A DNA stretch of 32,649 nucleotides from Ferruginibacter sp. (GTDB lineage Bacteria > Bacteroidota > Bacteroidia > Chitinophagales > Chitinophagaceae), in assembly GCF_014377975.1 (NCBI RefSeq), contig NZ_JACMOO010000219.1:1-32649 (forward strand), in the 5' to 3' direction. Position numbers and translations under genes: made by a program. The notes beneath the pieces are model-generated. The model was not told where the DNA came from, did no database searches, and worked only from the letters and a program-made list of their open reading frames with translations. Positions 1 to 8,719 of the stretch are shown one piece after another (the stretch's first letter is position 1; the number at the start of each line of letters is the position of its first letter).

Positions 1-1
1 C

Positions 2-1393
2 AGTATTCTTGCCGATGGAACCAGTAATCAGCAATATACTTCTTTAACCTGGCGCACCTATCGTTACATACAACTGAAAGTAACCACCAAAGATGAACCG
101 TTGGTGATTGATGATATCTACGGCACCTTTACTGGCTATCCATTTGTGTTAAAAACAAGTTTTGAATCAGGCAATGATACTGATAAAAAAATGCTGGAGA
201 TTGGCTGGCGTACTGCCAGGTTATGTGCCTGGGAAACATATATGGATTGCCCGTACTACGAGCAATTGCAATACATTGGCGACGCCAGGATACAGGCCCT
301 TGTTACATTGTATAACACCAACGACGACCGCTTGGTAAGAAATGCTTTAACACTGATGGATAATAGCCGCATTGCAGAAGGCATTACTCTAAGCCGGTAT
401 CCGACAGACTTGCATCAGGAGATACCCACTTTTTCATTGTGGTGGATCGGCATGCTGCATGATTACTGGATGTATCGCCCTGACGCAAATTTTATAAAAG
501 ATAAACTACCCGGCGAAAGACAGGTGCTGAGTTTTTTTCAACGGTATCAGGGTGCAGATGGTTCTTTAAAAAATGTACCCTACTGGATATTTTCTGATTG
601 GGTTGACAACAGGAAGGGTTGGGACTATGGAGTGGCGCCCATAGGCAAGGATGGCTATTCATCCGTGCTGGATTTGCAATTGATGTGGACATACCAGGTG
701 GCAGCCGAAATGGAAACTGCTATTGGGTTTAAGGATATTGCAAAATTATATTTATTAAAAGCAGCGCAATTAAAACAGACCATTCAAAAAAAATATTGGG
801 ATAAAACAAAACAGTTGTATGCAGATACGGAAGAAAAAAACCTGTTTTCTCAACATGCCAATTCACTGGCTATTTTATCCGGCATGGTAACAGGTACAGA
901 ATCAAAAGCGTTGGCTCAACATTTATTAACGGATACTTTTATGGCGCAAGCTTCTATTTATTATAAATATTATCTGCACCAGGCGTTGATAAAAGCGGGG
1001 CTTGGTAACAACTATAAAAAGTGGCTTGGCAAATGGCAAGAAAATATTGATCTGGGGATGACGACCTGGGCAGAGATGTCGGATGTTAGTGGTACCCGTT
1101 CTGATTGTCATGCCTGGGGCAGCAGTCCCAACATAGAGTTTTTTAGAACCATTCTTGGTGTTGATTCAGATGCGCCTGGCTTTGCCAAAATAAAGATCGA
1201 ACCGCATTTGGGCGACATTACACATATCAGCGGCTACATGCCACACCCCAACGGTATGGTGAGTACGGGTTATAAAAATGAGGCGGGTAAATGGGCGATT
1301 GATATCAGTTTGCCGGTTAATACAACCGGCAGATTTCTATGGAAAGGGAAAGTGTTTCCATTGAAGGCGGGTATGAATAATTTTAATTTGTAA
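2..1393 (+). CDS. GH78-type alpha-L-rhamnosidase, 3' part (5' end outside window)
   Basis: The frame is open from base 2, so the gene starts upstream of the window; the apparent TTG start at 101 is internal. The visible part begins with the beta-sandwich segment WRTYRYIQLKV and continues into the (alpha/alpha)6 barrel of family GH78, which removes terminal alpha-L-rhamnose from glycans. The motif DCPYYEQLQYIGD (bases 244-282) matches the GH78 active-site motif, and its Glu (259-261) aligns with the general acid of characterised members. A second Glu in TTWAE (1073-1075) is a good candidate for the catalytic base. The end, with FAKIKIEPHLG followed by a small beta domain, is the normal GH78 C-terminus. 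A second, clearly different GH78 gene follows 92 bases later on the same strand, so the two probably form a rhamnoside-degrading locus. The signal peptide cannot be seen. Family assignment is firm; substrate is unknown. Confidence 0.9.
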   Translation, partial: SILADGTSNQQYTSLTWRTYRYIQLKVTTKDEPLVIDDIYGTFTGYPFVLKTSFESGNDTDKKMLEIGWRTARLCAWETYMDCPYYEQLQYIGDARIQALVTLYNTNDDRLVRNALTLMDNSRIAEGITLSRYPTDLHQEIPTFSLWWIGMLHDYWMYRPDANFIKDKLPGERQVLSFFQRYQGADGSLKNVPYWIFSDWVDNRKGWDYGVAPIGKDGYSSVLDLQLMWTYQVAAEMETAIGFKDIAKLYLLKAAQLKQTIQKKYWDKTKQLYADTEEKNLFSQHANSLAILSGMVTGTESKALAQHLLTDTFMAQASIYYKYYLHQALIKAGLGNNYKKWLGKWQENIDLGMTTWAEMSDVSGTRSDCHAWGSSPNIEFFRTILGVDSDAPGFAKIKIEPHLGDITHISGYMPHPNGMVSTGYKNEAGKWAIDISLPVNTTGRFLWKGKVFPLKAGMNNFNL

Positions 1394-1485
1394 AAATTAT
1401 TTCAGACCATGACAGTACAGGATAGTCACCATTGATTTACCTTGTACATTGAACCCTTAATTAAACAATCATTATAATACTTGCT

Positions 1486-4191
1486 ATGAATAAAAAAGTT
1501 ATTCTTTCCACTGTCCTTCCGTTATGTTTACTGATCAGTTTTGCACAGGTTAAAGTGCAACATTTACTAACAGAAAATAGTACCAATCCCATTGGGCTTG
1601 GCGTACAACAACCACGATTTACCTGGCAGTTAATGTCAGATAAAAGAAATACAAAACAAACAGCTTACGAAATCAAAGTATCAGGCAATAAAGGAACCAT
1701 GTGGAAAACAGGGAAAGTTGGAAGCGACCAGTCTGTGCAGGTTGTGTATGCGGGTACTCCGTTAAAAAGTGATAATAAATATACCTGGACAATAAGAGTT
1801 TGGGATAATGATGGCAAGGCTTCAGCCTGGAGTGAAACTGCTTTTTTTGAAACAGGCTTTCTAAACACCAGCGATTGGAAAGCGAAGTGGATAGAAGCAG
1901 GCTTCACTGAAGATTCCATTAACCGGCCGGGCATTTTATTCCGTCATCAGTTTAATGCATCAAAAAAAATTAAATCGGCCAACTTATATATTACGGCGCA
2001 TGGTATGTACGAAGTGCAGCTAAATGGGAAAAGGGTAGGAGACGCCTATTTAACGCCTGGCTGGACGAGTTATAATAAACGACTTCAATATCAGGTATTC
2101 GATGTAACCCGCATGCTGATAAGTGGCAACAATGCTATCGGTGCCACGGTGGGCAATGGCTGGTACCGGGGTTACCTGGCATGGAGTGACAATAAAAATA
2201 TCTATGGTAAAAAACTTGGCCTGCTGGCGCAGATAAACATAGTATACAGCGATGGTTCAACTGAAATAATTGTAACGGATGAAAAATGGAAATCAGCCAA
2301 CAGCGCTATTAAATCAGTTGAGATTTATAACGGAGAAAGGTATGATGCAAGAGACGAAAAAAGCGGATGGTCTTCGGCTGGTTACAATGATGCTGCGTGG
2401 AAAGGTGTAAATCTGCTGAGTACTGATTTTGATAATTTAACCGCTACAGAAAATGAGCTGGTTAAAAAACATGAAACGTTTAAACCAATAAAATTAATCA
2501 CTACACCTTCCGGTGAAAAAGTATTAGACTTCGGCCAAAATTTAGTTGGCTGGGTTGTGGTAAAGGCGAAAGGAAATGCAGGCGATAAGATTGTTATCAA
2601 ACATGCAGAAGTATTGGACAAGGCCGGCAATTTTTACACAGAAAATCTGCGGGCTGCAAAAGCAACGGCCACTTATATTTTAAAGGGTGGCGCAGAAGAA
2701 ATATTTGAGCCGCATTTTACTTTTTTTGGTTTCCGCTATATCAAACTAGATAATTATCCCGGTGAGATAAACCCTGATAATTTTACGGCAGTAACGCTGT
2801 ATTCCGATATGAAACCAACCGGAACATTTACAACTTCCAATGCATTGATCAACCAGTTGCAGCACAATATTCAATGGGGGCAAAGAGGTAACTTTTTAGA
2901 TGTGCCTACCGATTGCCCGCAGCGGGATGAACGCCTTGGCTGGACCGGTGACGCTCAGGCATTTTCAAGAACGGCTACTTTTAATTTTGGCGTAGATAAC
3001 TTTTTCAGTAAATGGTTAAAGGATGTGGCTGCCGATCAGGAACCCAATGGCAGCGTACCTTTTGTAGTACCAAATGTGCTGGGGCACAATGCAGGTGGCT
3101 CTGCCGGCTGGGCAGACGTAGCCACCATTATTCCATGGAATATGTACTTGGCTTATGGCGATAAAAAAGTGCTGGAAACCCAATATCCCAGCATGAAGGC
3201 CTGGGTAAAGTACATGACCAATGCAAGTAAAAATGATTTGTGGAATTCCGGTTTTCATTTTGGAGACTGGTTGTTTTATCGTCCAAATGACGACAACGAT
3301 GGAAGGGCCGCAGTAACTGATAAATATTTGATAGCACAATGCTTTTACGCTCATTCTGTACAGTTGCTTATTAATACTGCCAAGGTATTAAACAACAGTG
3401 CAGATGAAGCGATGTACACTGACTTATTGCAAAAAATAAAAGCTGCCTTTTTAAAAGAATATGTTACGCCCAGTGGCCGCCTTGTTTCCGGTACGCAAAC
3501 AGCTTATGTGCTGGCATTAAATTTTGACATGTTGCCCGAAGGCCTGCGTGCACAGGCAGCAACAAGACTTGCCGATAATGTAAAAAGCTACGATAATCAT
3601 TTAACCACGGGCTTTTTAGGTACGCCATATTTGTGCGAAGTACTTACCAGGTTTGGCTATACAGATGTGGCCTATACGTTGTTGTTGCAACAGGATTACC
3701 CAAGCTGGTTATATCCCGTTAAAATGGGGGCAACCACCATTTGGGAAAGGTGGGATGGACAAAAACCCGACAGCACTTTTCAAACCCCCGGCATGAATTC
3801 TTTTAACCATTATGCCTACGGTGCAATCGGCGACTGGATGTATAGAAAAATGGTTGGGCTCGACACGTACGAAGATGGAGTTGGCTATAAACATATAAAA
3901 ATACAGCCGCATATTGGCGGAGGTTTTACCAATGCCTCGGCTTCTTTGCAAACTTATTATGGTACTGTGGCAGCAGGCTGGAAGGTAGAAGCCAACGGCA
4001 TTTCACTGGATGCTGAAATACCTGCCAATACAACAGCAACAATTTATATACCTGCCAGTAACGCTACCCTAATTACAGAAGGCGGCAAAGCCATTAGTGG
4101 TGTAGCAGATATAAAAATTATTGGTACCGAAGATGGCGATGTTGTGTTACAGGTTGGTTCGGGTAAATATCATTTTGTGGTGAATAAATAA
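1486..4191 (+). CDS. Secreted GH78 alpha-L-rhamnosidase
   Basis: This 901-residue protein starts with a Sec signal peptide (about residues 1-20, Lys-rich start, hydrophobic core, ISFAQ). Domains in order are an N-terminal Ig-like domain (about 23-125), the rhamnosidase N-terminal beta-sandwich (about 150-320), a second beta-sandwich (about 340-440), the six-hairpin catalytic barrel (about 445-800) and a C-terminal beta domain. The catalytic motif DCPQRDERLGWTGD spans residues 476-489 and contains the likely general acid Glu482. Glu754 in TTIWERWD is the likely base. The length is normal for the family. It should release alpha-L-rhamnose from plant or microbial polysaccharides or glycosides in the periplasm or outside the cell. 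It lies 92 bases after another GH78 gene and is closed by a strong terminator, so the pair is probably one transcription unit. The ATG start is chosen because it directly precedes the signal peptide. Confidence 0.95.
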   Translation: MNKKVILSTVLPLCLLISFAQVKVQHLLTENSTNPIGLGVQQPRFTWQLMSDKRNTKQTAYEIKVSGNKGTMWKTGKVGSDQSVQVVYAGTPLKSDNKYTWTIRVWDNDGKASAWSETAFFETGFLNTSDWKAKWIEAGFTEDSINRPGILFRHQFNASKKIKSANLYITAHGMYEVQLNGKRVGDAYLTPGWTSYNKRLQYQVFDVTRMLISGNNAIGATVGNGWYRGYLAWSDNKNIYGKKLGLLAQINIVYSDGSTEIIVTDEKWKSANSAIKSVEIYNGERYDARDEKSGWSSAGYNDAAWKGVNLLSTDFDNLTATENELVKKHETFKPIKLITTPSGEKVLDFGQNLVGWVVVKAKGNAGDKIVIKHAEVLDKAGNFYTENLRAAKATATYILKGGAEEIFEPHFTFFGFRYIKLDNYPGEINPDNFTAVTLYSDMKPTGTFTTSNALINQLQHNIQWGQRGNFLDVPTDCPQRDERLGWTGDAQAFSRTATFNFGVDNFFSKWLKDVAADQEPNGSVPFVVPNVLGHNAGGSAGWADVATIIPWNMYLAYGDKKVLETQYPSMKAWVKYMTNASKNDLWNSGFHFGDWLFYRPNDDNDGRAAVTDKYLIAQCFYAHSVQLLINTAKVLNNSADEAMYTDLLQKIKAAFLKEYVTPSGRLVSGTQTAYVLALNFDMLPEGLRAQAATRLADNVKSYDNHLTTGFLGTPYLCEVLTRFGYTDVAYTLLLQQDYPSWLYPVKMGATTIWERWDGQKPDSTFQTPGMNSFNHYAYGAIGDWMYRKMVGLDTYEDGVGYKHIKIQPHIGGGFTNASASLQTYYGTVAAGWKVEANGISLDAEIPANTTATIYIPASNATLITEGGKAISGVADIKIIGTEDGDVVLQVGSGKYHFVVNK

Positions 4192-4207
4192 GATAAAAAG
4201 ATCTTTT

Positions 4208-4257
4208 AAATCCCTAAAAAGTAACTTGCCCGTTTGCTTTTTAGGGATTTATTTTTT
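4208..4257 (+). terminator. Rho-independent terminator after the rhamnosidase genes
   Basis: A perfect 14-bp stem is formed by AAATCCCTAAAAAG (4208-4221) and its complement (4237-4250). The loop is 15 bases and a run of six T follows (4252-4257). It begins 17 bases after the stop codon of the rhamnosidase at 1486-4191 and should end that transcript. Confidence 0.9.
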
Positions 4258-4413
4258 GCGCATAATTGTCCTGAAATCTTGATAAATATTTTGTATTTTA
4301 TACTGAGATTGTTTTAGGTATGCCGTCAAATTATTCTGGTCTTATAAAATTAAATAGCTGCCTGAATACAAAAAGAAAGTATATATTCAATACTCAAACA
4401 AAAAACACCTCAA

Positions 4414-4749
4414 ATGATTACTTACATTGAATTATGGAAAGCAAAGCAGGCCTGGATAGATTTATCCAAAGAAGAAAGGGGAAATTATCTTGCCGCTTTA
4501 GCCCCTGCTATACAACAGTTACTCGAAAGTGGCGTTCAGATTGTGAGTTGGGGAAATAACGAAGCATCAACGTTTAGTAAAGCTGAGTATGACTATTTCG
4601 CCGTTTGGACATTTCCTGAAATAGGCAGCGTTAAAAATTTTGAAAGCATGGTAGAGGGCGCAGGATGGTACAATTACTTCCACCAGGTGAACGCCATGGG
4701 AAATGCAATCAGTCCGCAGGAAGTGATGGCAGCAATGATTAACTTATAA
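4414..4749 (+). CDS. Small hypothetical protein (possible DUF6616-like)
   Basis: This 111-residue protein has no signal peptide or membrane segment, so it is probably cytoplasmic. It begins MITYIELWKAKQAWIDLSKE and has a conserved-looking core with SGVQIVSWGNNEA and YDYFAVWTFPEI. The pattern of alternating strands and helices suggests a small ferredoxin-like or dimeric alpha-beta barrel fold. It reminds me of the DUF6616 group, but this is recall and not a search result. It stands alone, after a strong terminator and before a stretch with a decayed gene, so the context gives no clue to function. The ATG start is the only good one. Coding is supported by a natural amino-acid composition and no competing frame. 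Confidence 0.7.
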   Translation: MITYIELWKAKQAWIDLSKEERGNYLAALAPAIQQLLESGVQIVSWGNNEASTFSKAEYDYFAVWTFPEIGSVKNFESMVEGAGWYNYFHQVNAMGNAISPQEVMAAMINL

Positions 4750-4945
4750 CTTTAGGATCAAATTTTTGAACTAAACTGTATCATTTTTTTTACAGGATAT
4801 ATCCGTATTTTTTATTAATAATGTTATTACCACTATGCAAGCCGAACAGTTCGTTTTTGTTGATTGAACTGCCGAGCAACTCAAAAAGCAAAAATCTTCT
4901 CGGGGAATTTTTTGTTTTAATGGTTCAATGAATGCTTTGGTAATA

Positions 4946-5334
4946 TTAATAGTTATTTTTTAAAATTCCTCCAATTTGGTTGATGCCCAATATAAATAAC
5001 GATGCAATAAATGCAAACATTCTTATTTTTAAAATATTTTTACATTCCCGGTAATCGAATAACTCGGTATCTATTACTTCTGTTAATTTTAGGTGTGCAA
5101 TGCCTGAAAAATTTCTTGTAATGGAACTAACAAATGCTATTTCATTATTGGCAAAACCATCTTTTTTAAATACTCGTTTCCTGCCATGCCATGGCTGTAA
5201 ATGATAATTTGGTTTTTCATTTAATTCTGCCGCACATTTTTAGCAGTAGAAAGTAAGTACTTGTAGGCAAACAGCTAAATCGGGTTTTTCCATTTACCTG
5301 CCACTAAATGCCATTTATGTTTTATTTGGCTCAT
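4946..5334 (-). pseudogene. Decayed gene, unknown family, with a membrane segment near its end
   Basis: Read on the minus strand, this region looks like coding sequence broken in at least two places. A first piece begins with ATG at 5334 (MSQIKHKWHLVAGKWKNP) and runs into a stop. The text continues in another frame (DLAVCLQVLTFYC), meets a TAA at 5240-5242, and then stays open for 97 codons to the TAA at 4946-4948. The open piece has a natural composition, for example FVSSITRNFSGIAHLKL, and a hydrophobic stretch FAFIASLFILGI near the end that could be a membrane helix. I do not recognise the family. The rest of the 4750-5496 gap shows nothing else. The alternative is a chance open frame. Confidence 0.4.
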
Positions 5335-5496
5335 CAACGACGAGTGTCGAAAAGTACTGATGTTGTAGGAAAGTTATTTTCATCTACAAAAAAATGGCTG
5401 GTACGGAAGTGATATGCAATTGGCCTGCTTTCCATTTAATTTATTGCCCATTAAAATTTAAGATCACCGGTTTTATTGAACAATTCACTTCTATGT

Positions 5497-6609
5497 TTAC
5501 ACCCTGAGAAATATTTTCTTTTTATACAAAAAATAACACAGTCCCCACGCTACGCCAAAAATGCAGAAAGATGAAATGATATTGCTCAACAGTTCGGGTA
5601 CGTGAATAATTTGCATCAGTCCATCGGTGATGGTGCGGAAGTAGTTGCTAAACCAGCGGTCGCCAACAATTTCAAAAAACAGGTAAATGAAAAGAGAATT
5701 CATACCAACAATTGTAAAAAAATCCAGGTTCTTATGATGGCCTTTAATATCTATCCACCAGTAACAAAGCGACAGTGCAGCCAACCCCCAACCGAGCGAA
5801 GCAAGTGTAAAAGTGCTGGTAGCAGTGTGTTTAATGATGGGTGTAATGCCCGCAAAGTCGATGCCGTAGCCAACTGCCAAACAAATAAGGCTGGCACCAA
5901 CCATATATCTTAATTTGTTTTTTTCTGTACTCAATAATAACTTACCAGTCAAAGCACCGGCAATTGTATGTACCGAAGTAGGGATACAGTTGAGTGCCAC
6001 CCAGCCATCTTTATTAATTTTATTCATCAATACAGTGTCCATATAATTGCCAAAATTATGCTGGTCAGTAAAGGGTTGGTCAAAACCGGGAATATTTGTA
6101 AATCGGTATAGTACTTCCGTCAATAACAGGATGCCCACACAAAATAAAATTTGTGCTGTATTGCTCCATTGAAAAATAAAAAAGGTTACCAGGGTGGTGA
6201 AAGATAATTGGGTCAGTACATCCCACAATTCAAAAGATAAACCGGTAGGTCGGACGGAATAATCCAGTACGCCCCAGAAAAATAATAAGCCACTGCGCTT
6301 TAAAGTTTTTAAAAAAGAGGCACTCCAGGCCATGCCTTGTTCTTTTTGTTTATGCAGGGAATAGCCCATGGCTACGCCTGCCATAAACATAAACATGGGT
6401 TGTATTAAATCCCAAAAGCGTAACCCATGCCAGGGATGGTGATAAAATTGCTGCATCAACCCATGCAGAAAGTTGCCCTCGGTGGCCGTTGATAAGTGAT
6501 CGTACAAGGCGGTGCTTTCCAGCGCCAGTAAAATCATGATAAACCCCCGCATAAAATCGAGTGATTGTAGTCTTTTTGAAGCGGCTGAATTGCCGGAGAA
6601 TAATTGCAT
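5497..6609 (-). CDS. DUF5009 / heparan-alpha-glucosaminide N-acetyltransferase-like membrane protein
   Basis: This 370-residue integral membrane protein has about ten hydrophobic segments. It begins with a short cytoplasmic lead followed by the hallmark RLQSLDFMRGFIMILLALES, and also has FWDLIQPMFMFMAGVAMGYS and NCIPTSVHTIAGALTGKLL. These are typical of the COG4299 family (DUF5009/DUF1624), related to lysosomal HGSNAT, which moves acetyl groups across a membrane onto amino sugars. Bacterial members often sit near glycan-degrading genes, and here two rhamnosidases lie upstream on the other strand. The ATG at 6609 is followed at once by the family's N-terminal motif. It appears monocistronic. 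A transacetylase role is inferred from the family; the sugar substrate is unknown. Confidence 0.88.
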   Translation of the reverse strand: MQLFSGNSAASKRLQSLDFMRGFIMILLALESTALYDHLSTATEGNFLHGLMQQFYHHPWHGLRFWDLIQPMFMFMAGVAMGYSLHKQKEQGMAWSASFLKTLKRSGLLFFWGVLDYSVRPTGLSFELWDVLTQLSFTTLVTFFIFQWSNTAQILFCVGILLLTEVLYRFTNIPGFDQPFTDQHNFGNYMDTVLMNKINKDGWVALNCIPTSVHTIAGALTGKLLLSTEKNKLRYMVGASLICLAVGYGIDFAGITPIIKHTATSTFTLASLGWGLAALSLCYWWIDIKGHHKNLDFFTIVGMNSLFIYLFFEIVGDRWFSNYFRTITDGLMQIIHVPELLSNIISSFCIFGVAWGLCYFLYKKKIFLRV

Positions 6610-7024
6610 AAGAGGTTTTAAGGTGGCGCAAAATAGACTATTTTAAATTGATTATAAAGATTGCGCTATCCTTCTGCCCGGTTACGGAAATAGCCAATGT
6701 ATTTAACCCGGATAGAAATACAATTTCAACAGGTTGCCCGGTATATTGCACAAGGATGCCGAATGCTGGAATAATATAATTGAACTGGTATAAACCGCCA
6801 GGGCAGCCAATTTATGCACTTTAGCTGCATGGCTTACATGAAACATTATTAGGGGAACATCCTGAACACTGCACAAACCTTACCAACAGCATGCCCGCTT
6901 TGGCGGACAATAGCTCTTCCAGTCGTTGTGTAATAGGCACGTGCTCACCAGTTCAAAAACTGGCAAGGTGTCAAAAATGCAACAATTAGTGACGGGGCAG
7001 GTTTGTTGAATATAGCTATATTAG
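6610..7024 (-). other. Gene-poor stretch with a possible Cys-rich mini-ORF (6821-6940, minus)
   Basis: No standard gene is seen. On the minus strand, 85 bases after the GDCCVxC gene, a GTG-started 39-codon frame (6940 to stop 6821-6823) reads ITQRLEELLSAKAGMLLVRF and then a Cys-rich tail CSGCSPNNVSCKPCS. Other frames nearby also give short protein-like stretches, for example PAFGILVQYTGQPVEIVFL around 6640-6760. This may be a decayed gene that once followed the GDCCVxC gene, or chance. Family is not recognised. Confidence 0.25.
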
Positions 7025-7249
7025 TCAGTTGGCTTCAGAACAGCAGGATGTACCCATTTGTATTGGCGGGCACTTTTTGGAACCATAACTGCAAAAAACA
7101 CAGCAGTCTCCTTTGTGTGGTTTTAATATTGTTTTACAATTACTGCATTCATAAAAATAGCGGCAGGCATCTGTTGGCATGGTCTCTTCTTGTTTATGTG
7201 CGCAAACGGGGCAGGTAATAACAGATTGAAGTATGATAGTCTTTTCCAT
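7025..7249 (-). CDS. GDCCVxC-family small Cys-rich protein (Cys form of a selenoprotein family)
   Basis: This 74-residue protein has eleven cysteines: a CPVC pair (13-16), Cys29, a CSNC pair (35-38), the signature GDCCVFCSYG (Cys49, Cys50, Cys53), Cys60 and a final CC (69-70). The two CxxC pairs suggest a zinc-ribbon-like fold. The signature defines the GDCCVxC domain family, in which some members carry selenocysteine in the motif. Here the position is coded by TGC, not TGA, so this is a Cys form. Members are often found near mercury or other metal-resistance genes; none is intact here. There is no signal peptide. The stop is followed by a stretch that may hold a decayed partner. Role is unknown, probably thiol or metal chemistry. 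Confidence 0.85.
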   Translation of the reverse strand: MEKTIILQSVITCPVCAHKQEETMPTDACRYFYECSNCKTILKPHKGDCCVFCSYGSKKCPPIQMGTSCCSEAN

Positions 7250-7728
7250 TTTATTGATAACTGATAATTAAAGTTACTCCATTCCAGTTATCATTTATCA
7301 ATATGGAGGGTTACTAAACTGTATTTATTTAGTGTACAATTGTATAAATTAAATAATAACGGGGAGTTCTTGCATTCTAAAAAAATTGTTTCTATATTTA
7401 ATCTTATAACCTCCAAACCTGTAAAATACCTACCCTGCTTCTCTCCTAAAATACATTTCATTTTTATTATTTTTTGCCTTTGGATAATGGTGTTCTTGAA
7501 TGATGGCGTAATGTTATGCAGCTATTTTTATTAAGAAAGATTCAGCAAAAACCGCTGTTTTTCCTAAATAGCTGCGGGCAAATCACAAATCAATCAACAC
7601 TCTCTATTCCTTTTAAAAACGCTTGCTAATACCTCACCGCAATTATAGTTAAGTAAGTTGATTTTATAAATTAATATACCCGGGATAGCCGAAAACGGGA
7701 TTAAAGAGTAGGCGATAAAAAAATCTGT
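7250..7728. other. Intergenic region between divergent genes
   Basis: This 479-base stretch separates the minus-strand GDCCVxC gene from the plus-strand block beginning at 7729, so it must hold the promoters of both. It is very AT-rich. A 64-codon plus-strand frame (7340-7534) is rich in Phe and Ile and resembles no protein. No clear TAnnTTTG promoter or hairpin was found. Confidence 0.4.
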
Positions 7729-8571
7729 ATGGCAACACAAAAAAAAGCTTCTTCGGGGGCTGCAATAAAAACAAAAGCTTCTGTAGAATCCATCAGGGTG
7801 GTTCCGTTATTTAATCCAAAAATGGATATAAAAATGGGCGAACTTAGCACCAAAACAGGAGACAGTGAACTACTGGCATTACCCCCACAAACAGCAACTC
7901 CCAAACTGGTTTACAATGGCGGTGCACTTATTAAAAATGTAAAAGTATATACTATTTTTTGGGGCAAAAACTGGTCTTCCAATGCAGCATTTATTTCTTT
8001 AAAAACCAACATTAACAGTTTTTTTACGGCCATTCTTACGAGCCCTTTACTGGATCAGTTGGCAGAGTATAGCGTTACAGGTTCAGCAATAGGACCCGGA
8101 AGTTTAACGGGCAGTAAAACAATCACCACCGGTGCACCAAAAACACACATCGCTGATTCGCTTATCCGCACTACGCTCACGGGCTGGATCACGGCGGGCA
8201 CAGTGCCACCATGGGACGCCAATATCCTTTATTTTATTTATATGGATAAAGGCGTGAAAGTGACCATGGGTGGCAGCAGTTCCTGTACTTCCTTCTGCGG
8301 CTATCACGATGCCATGAGCGGCAAAAAATATTATGCGGTCATGCCTTTCCCTTCCTGCGCAGGCTGCCTGGGCGGTCTTAGTGTACAGGATGCTTTAACA
8401 GGCACCAGTTCTCACGAGCTCTGTGAAGCCATTACAGACCCTGTGCCTCCAACAGGATGGTACGATAATGCCAATGGTGAAATAGGAGATATTTGTGCCT
8501 GGAAATTTAAAACGATAGCGGGTTACAATGTGCAACTGGAATGGAGCAACAAAGCAAAAAGTTGTATCTGA
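7729..8571 (+). CDS. Putative metallopeptidase-like / EXORDIUM-like protein with SHELCEAITDP motif
   Basis: This 280-residue protein lacks a signal peptide; it starts MATQKKASSGAAIKTKA, a flexible basic tail of about 60 residues. The core begins near VYNGGALIKNVKVYTIFWG. It carries a Cys cluster CTSFCGYH (186-193), SCAGC (209-213), the motif SHELCEAITDP with His229, Glu230 and Glu233, and GEIGDIC (250-256). The HExxE pattern resembles zinc-peptidase sites, and related bacterial proteins with SHExxEAxTDP and GE.GD.C are known to me only as putative peptidases. The order IFWG, CxxxCGxH, Cys cluster, TDP also recalls the plant EXORDIUM/PHI-1 family. Catalysis is unproven. It is first of five same-strand genes ending in the CHAT-hydrolase protein and is followed by a hairpin terminator. 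The ATG is supported by the MATxKK start shared with the next gene. Confidence 0.7.
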   Translation: MATQKKASSGAAIKTKASVESIRVVPLFNPKMDIKMGELSTKTGDSELLALPPQTATPKLVYNGGALIKNVKVYTIFWGKNWSSNAAFISLKTNINSFFTAILTSPLLDQLAEYSVTGSAIGPGSLTGSKTITTGAPKTHIADSLIRTTLTGWITAGTVPPWDANILYFIYMDKGVKVTMGGSSSCTSFCGYHDAMSGKKYYAVMPFPSCAGCLGGLSVQDALTGTSSHELCEAITDPVPPTGWYDNANGEIGDICAWKFKTIAGYNVQLEWSNKAKSCI

Positions 8572-8577
8572 TATATG

Positions 8578-8617
8578 GCAACCACAAAAAATGATCTTTT
8601 TTGTGGTTGCTGTTTTA
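8578..8617 (+). terminator. Terminator-like hairpin after the metallopeptidase-like gene
   Basis: A perfect 14-bp stem, GCAACCACAAAAAA (8578-8591) with its complement (8597-8610), encloses a 5-base loop and is followed by TGTTTTA. It starts 7 bases after the stop codon. The left arm lies within an ATGGCAACCACAAAAAA sequence that resembles the start codons and first bases of the genes at 7729 and 8720. Confidence 0.75.
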
Positions 8618-8719
8618 GCAAACATTGAACTCAGATATTTTGTGATTAATAGTCATTGTATAACTAACCCATACGCCAAAAGGGTATTTAGATAAGGCGT
8701 TTCAAAAAAAAGATATTTT

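Noticed and set aside
7340-7534. 64-codon plus-strand frame in the spacer before the metallopeptidase-like gene
   Set aside because: Composition is that of translated AT-rich spacer (Phe, Ile, Lys), with no ribosome-binding site or promoter.
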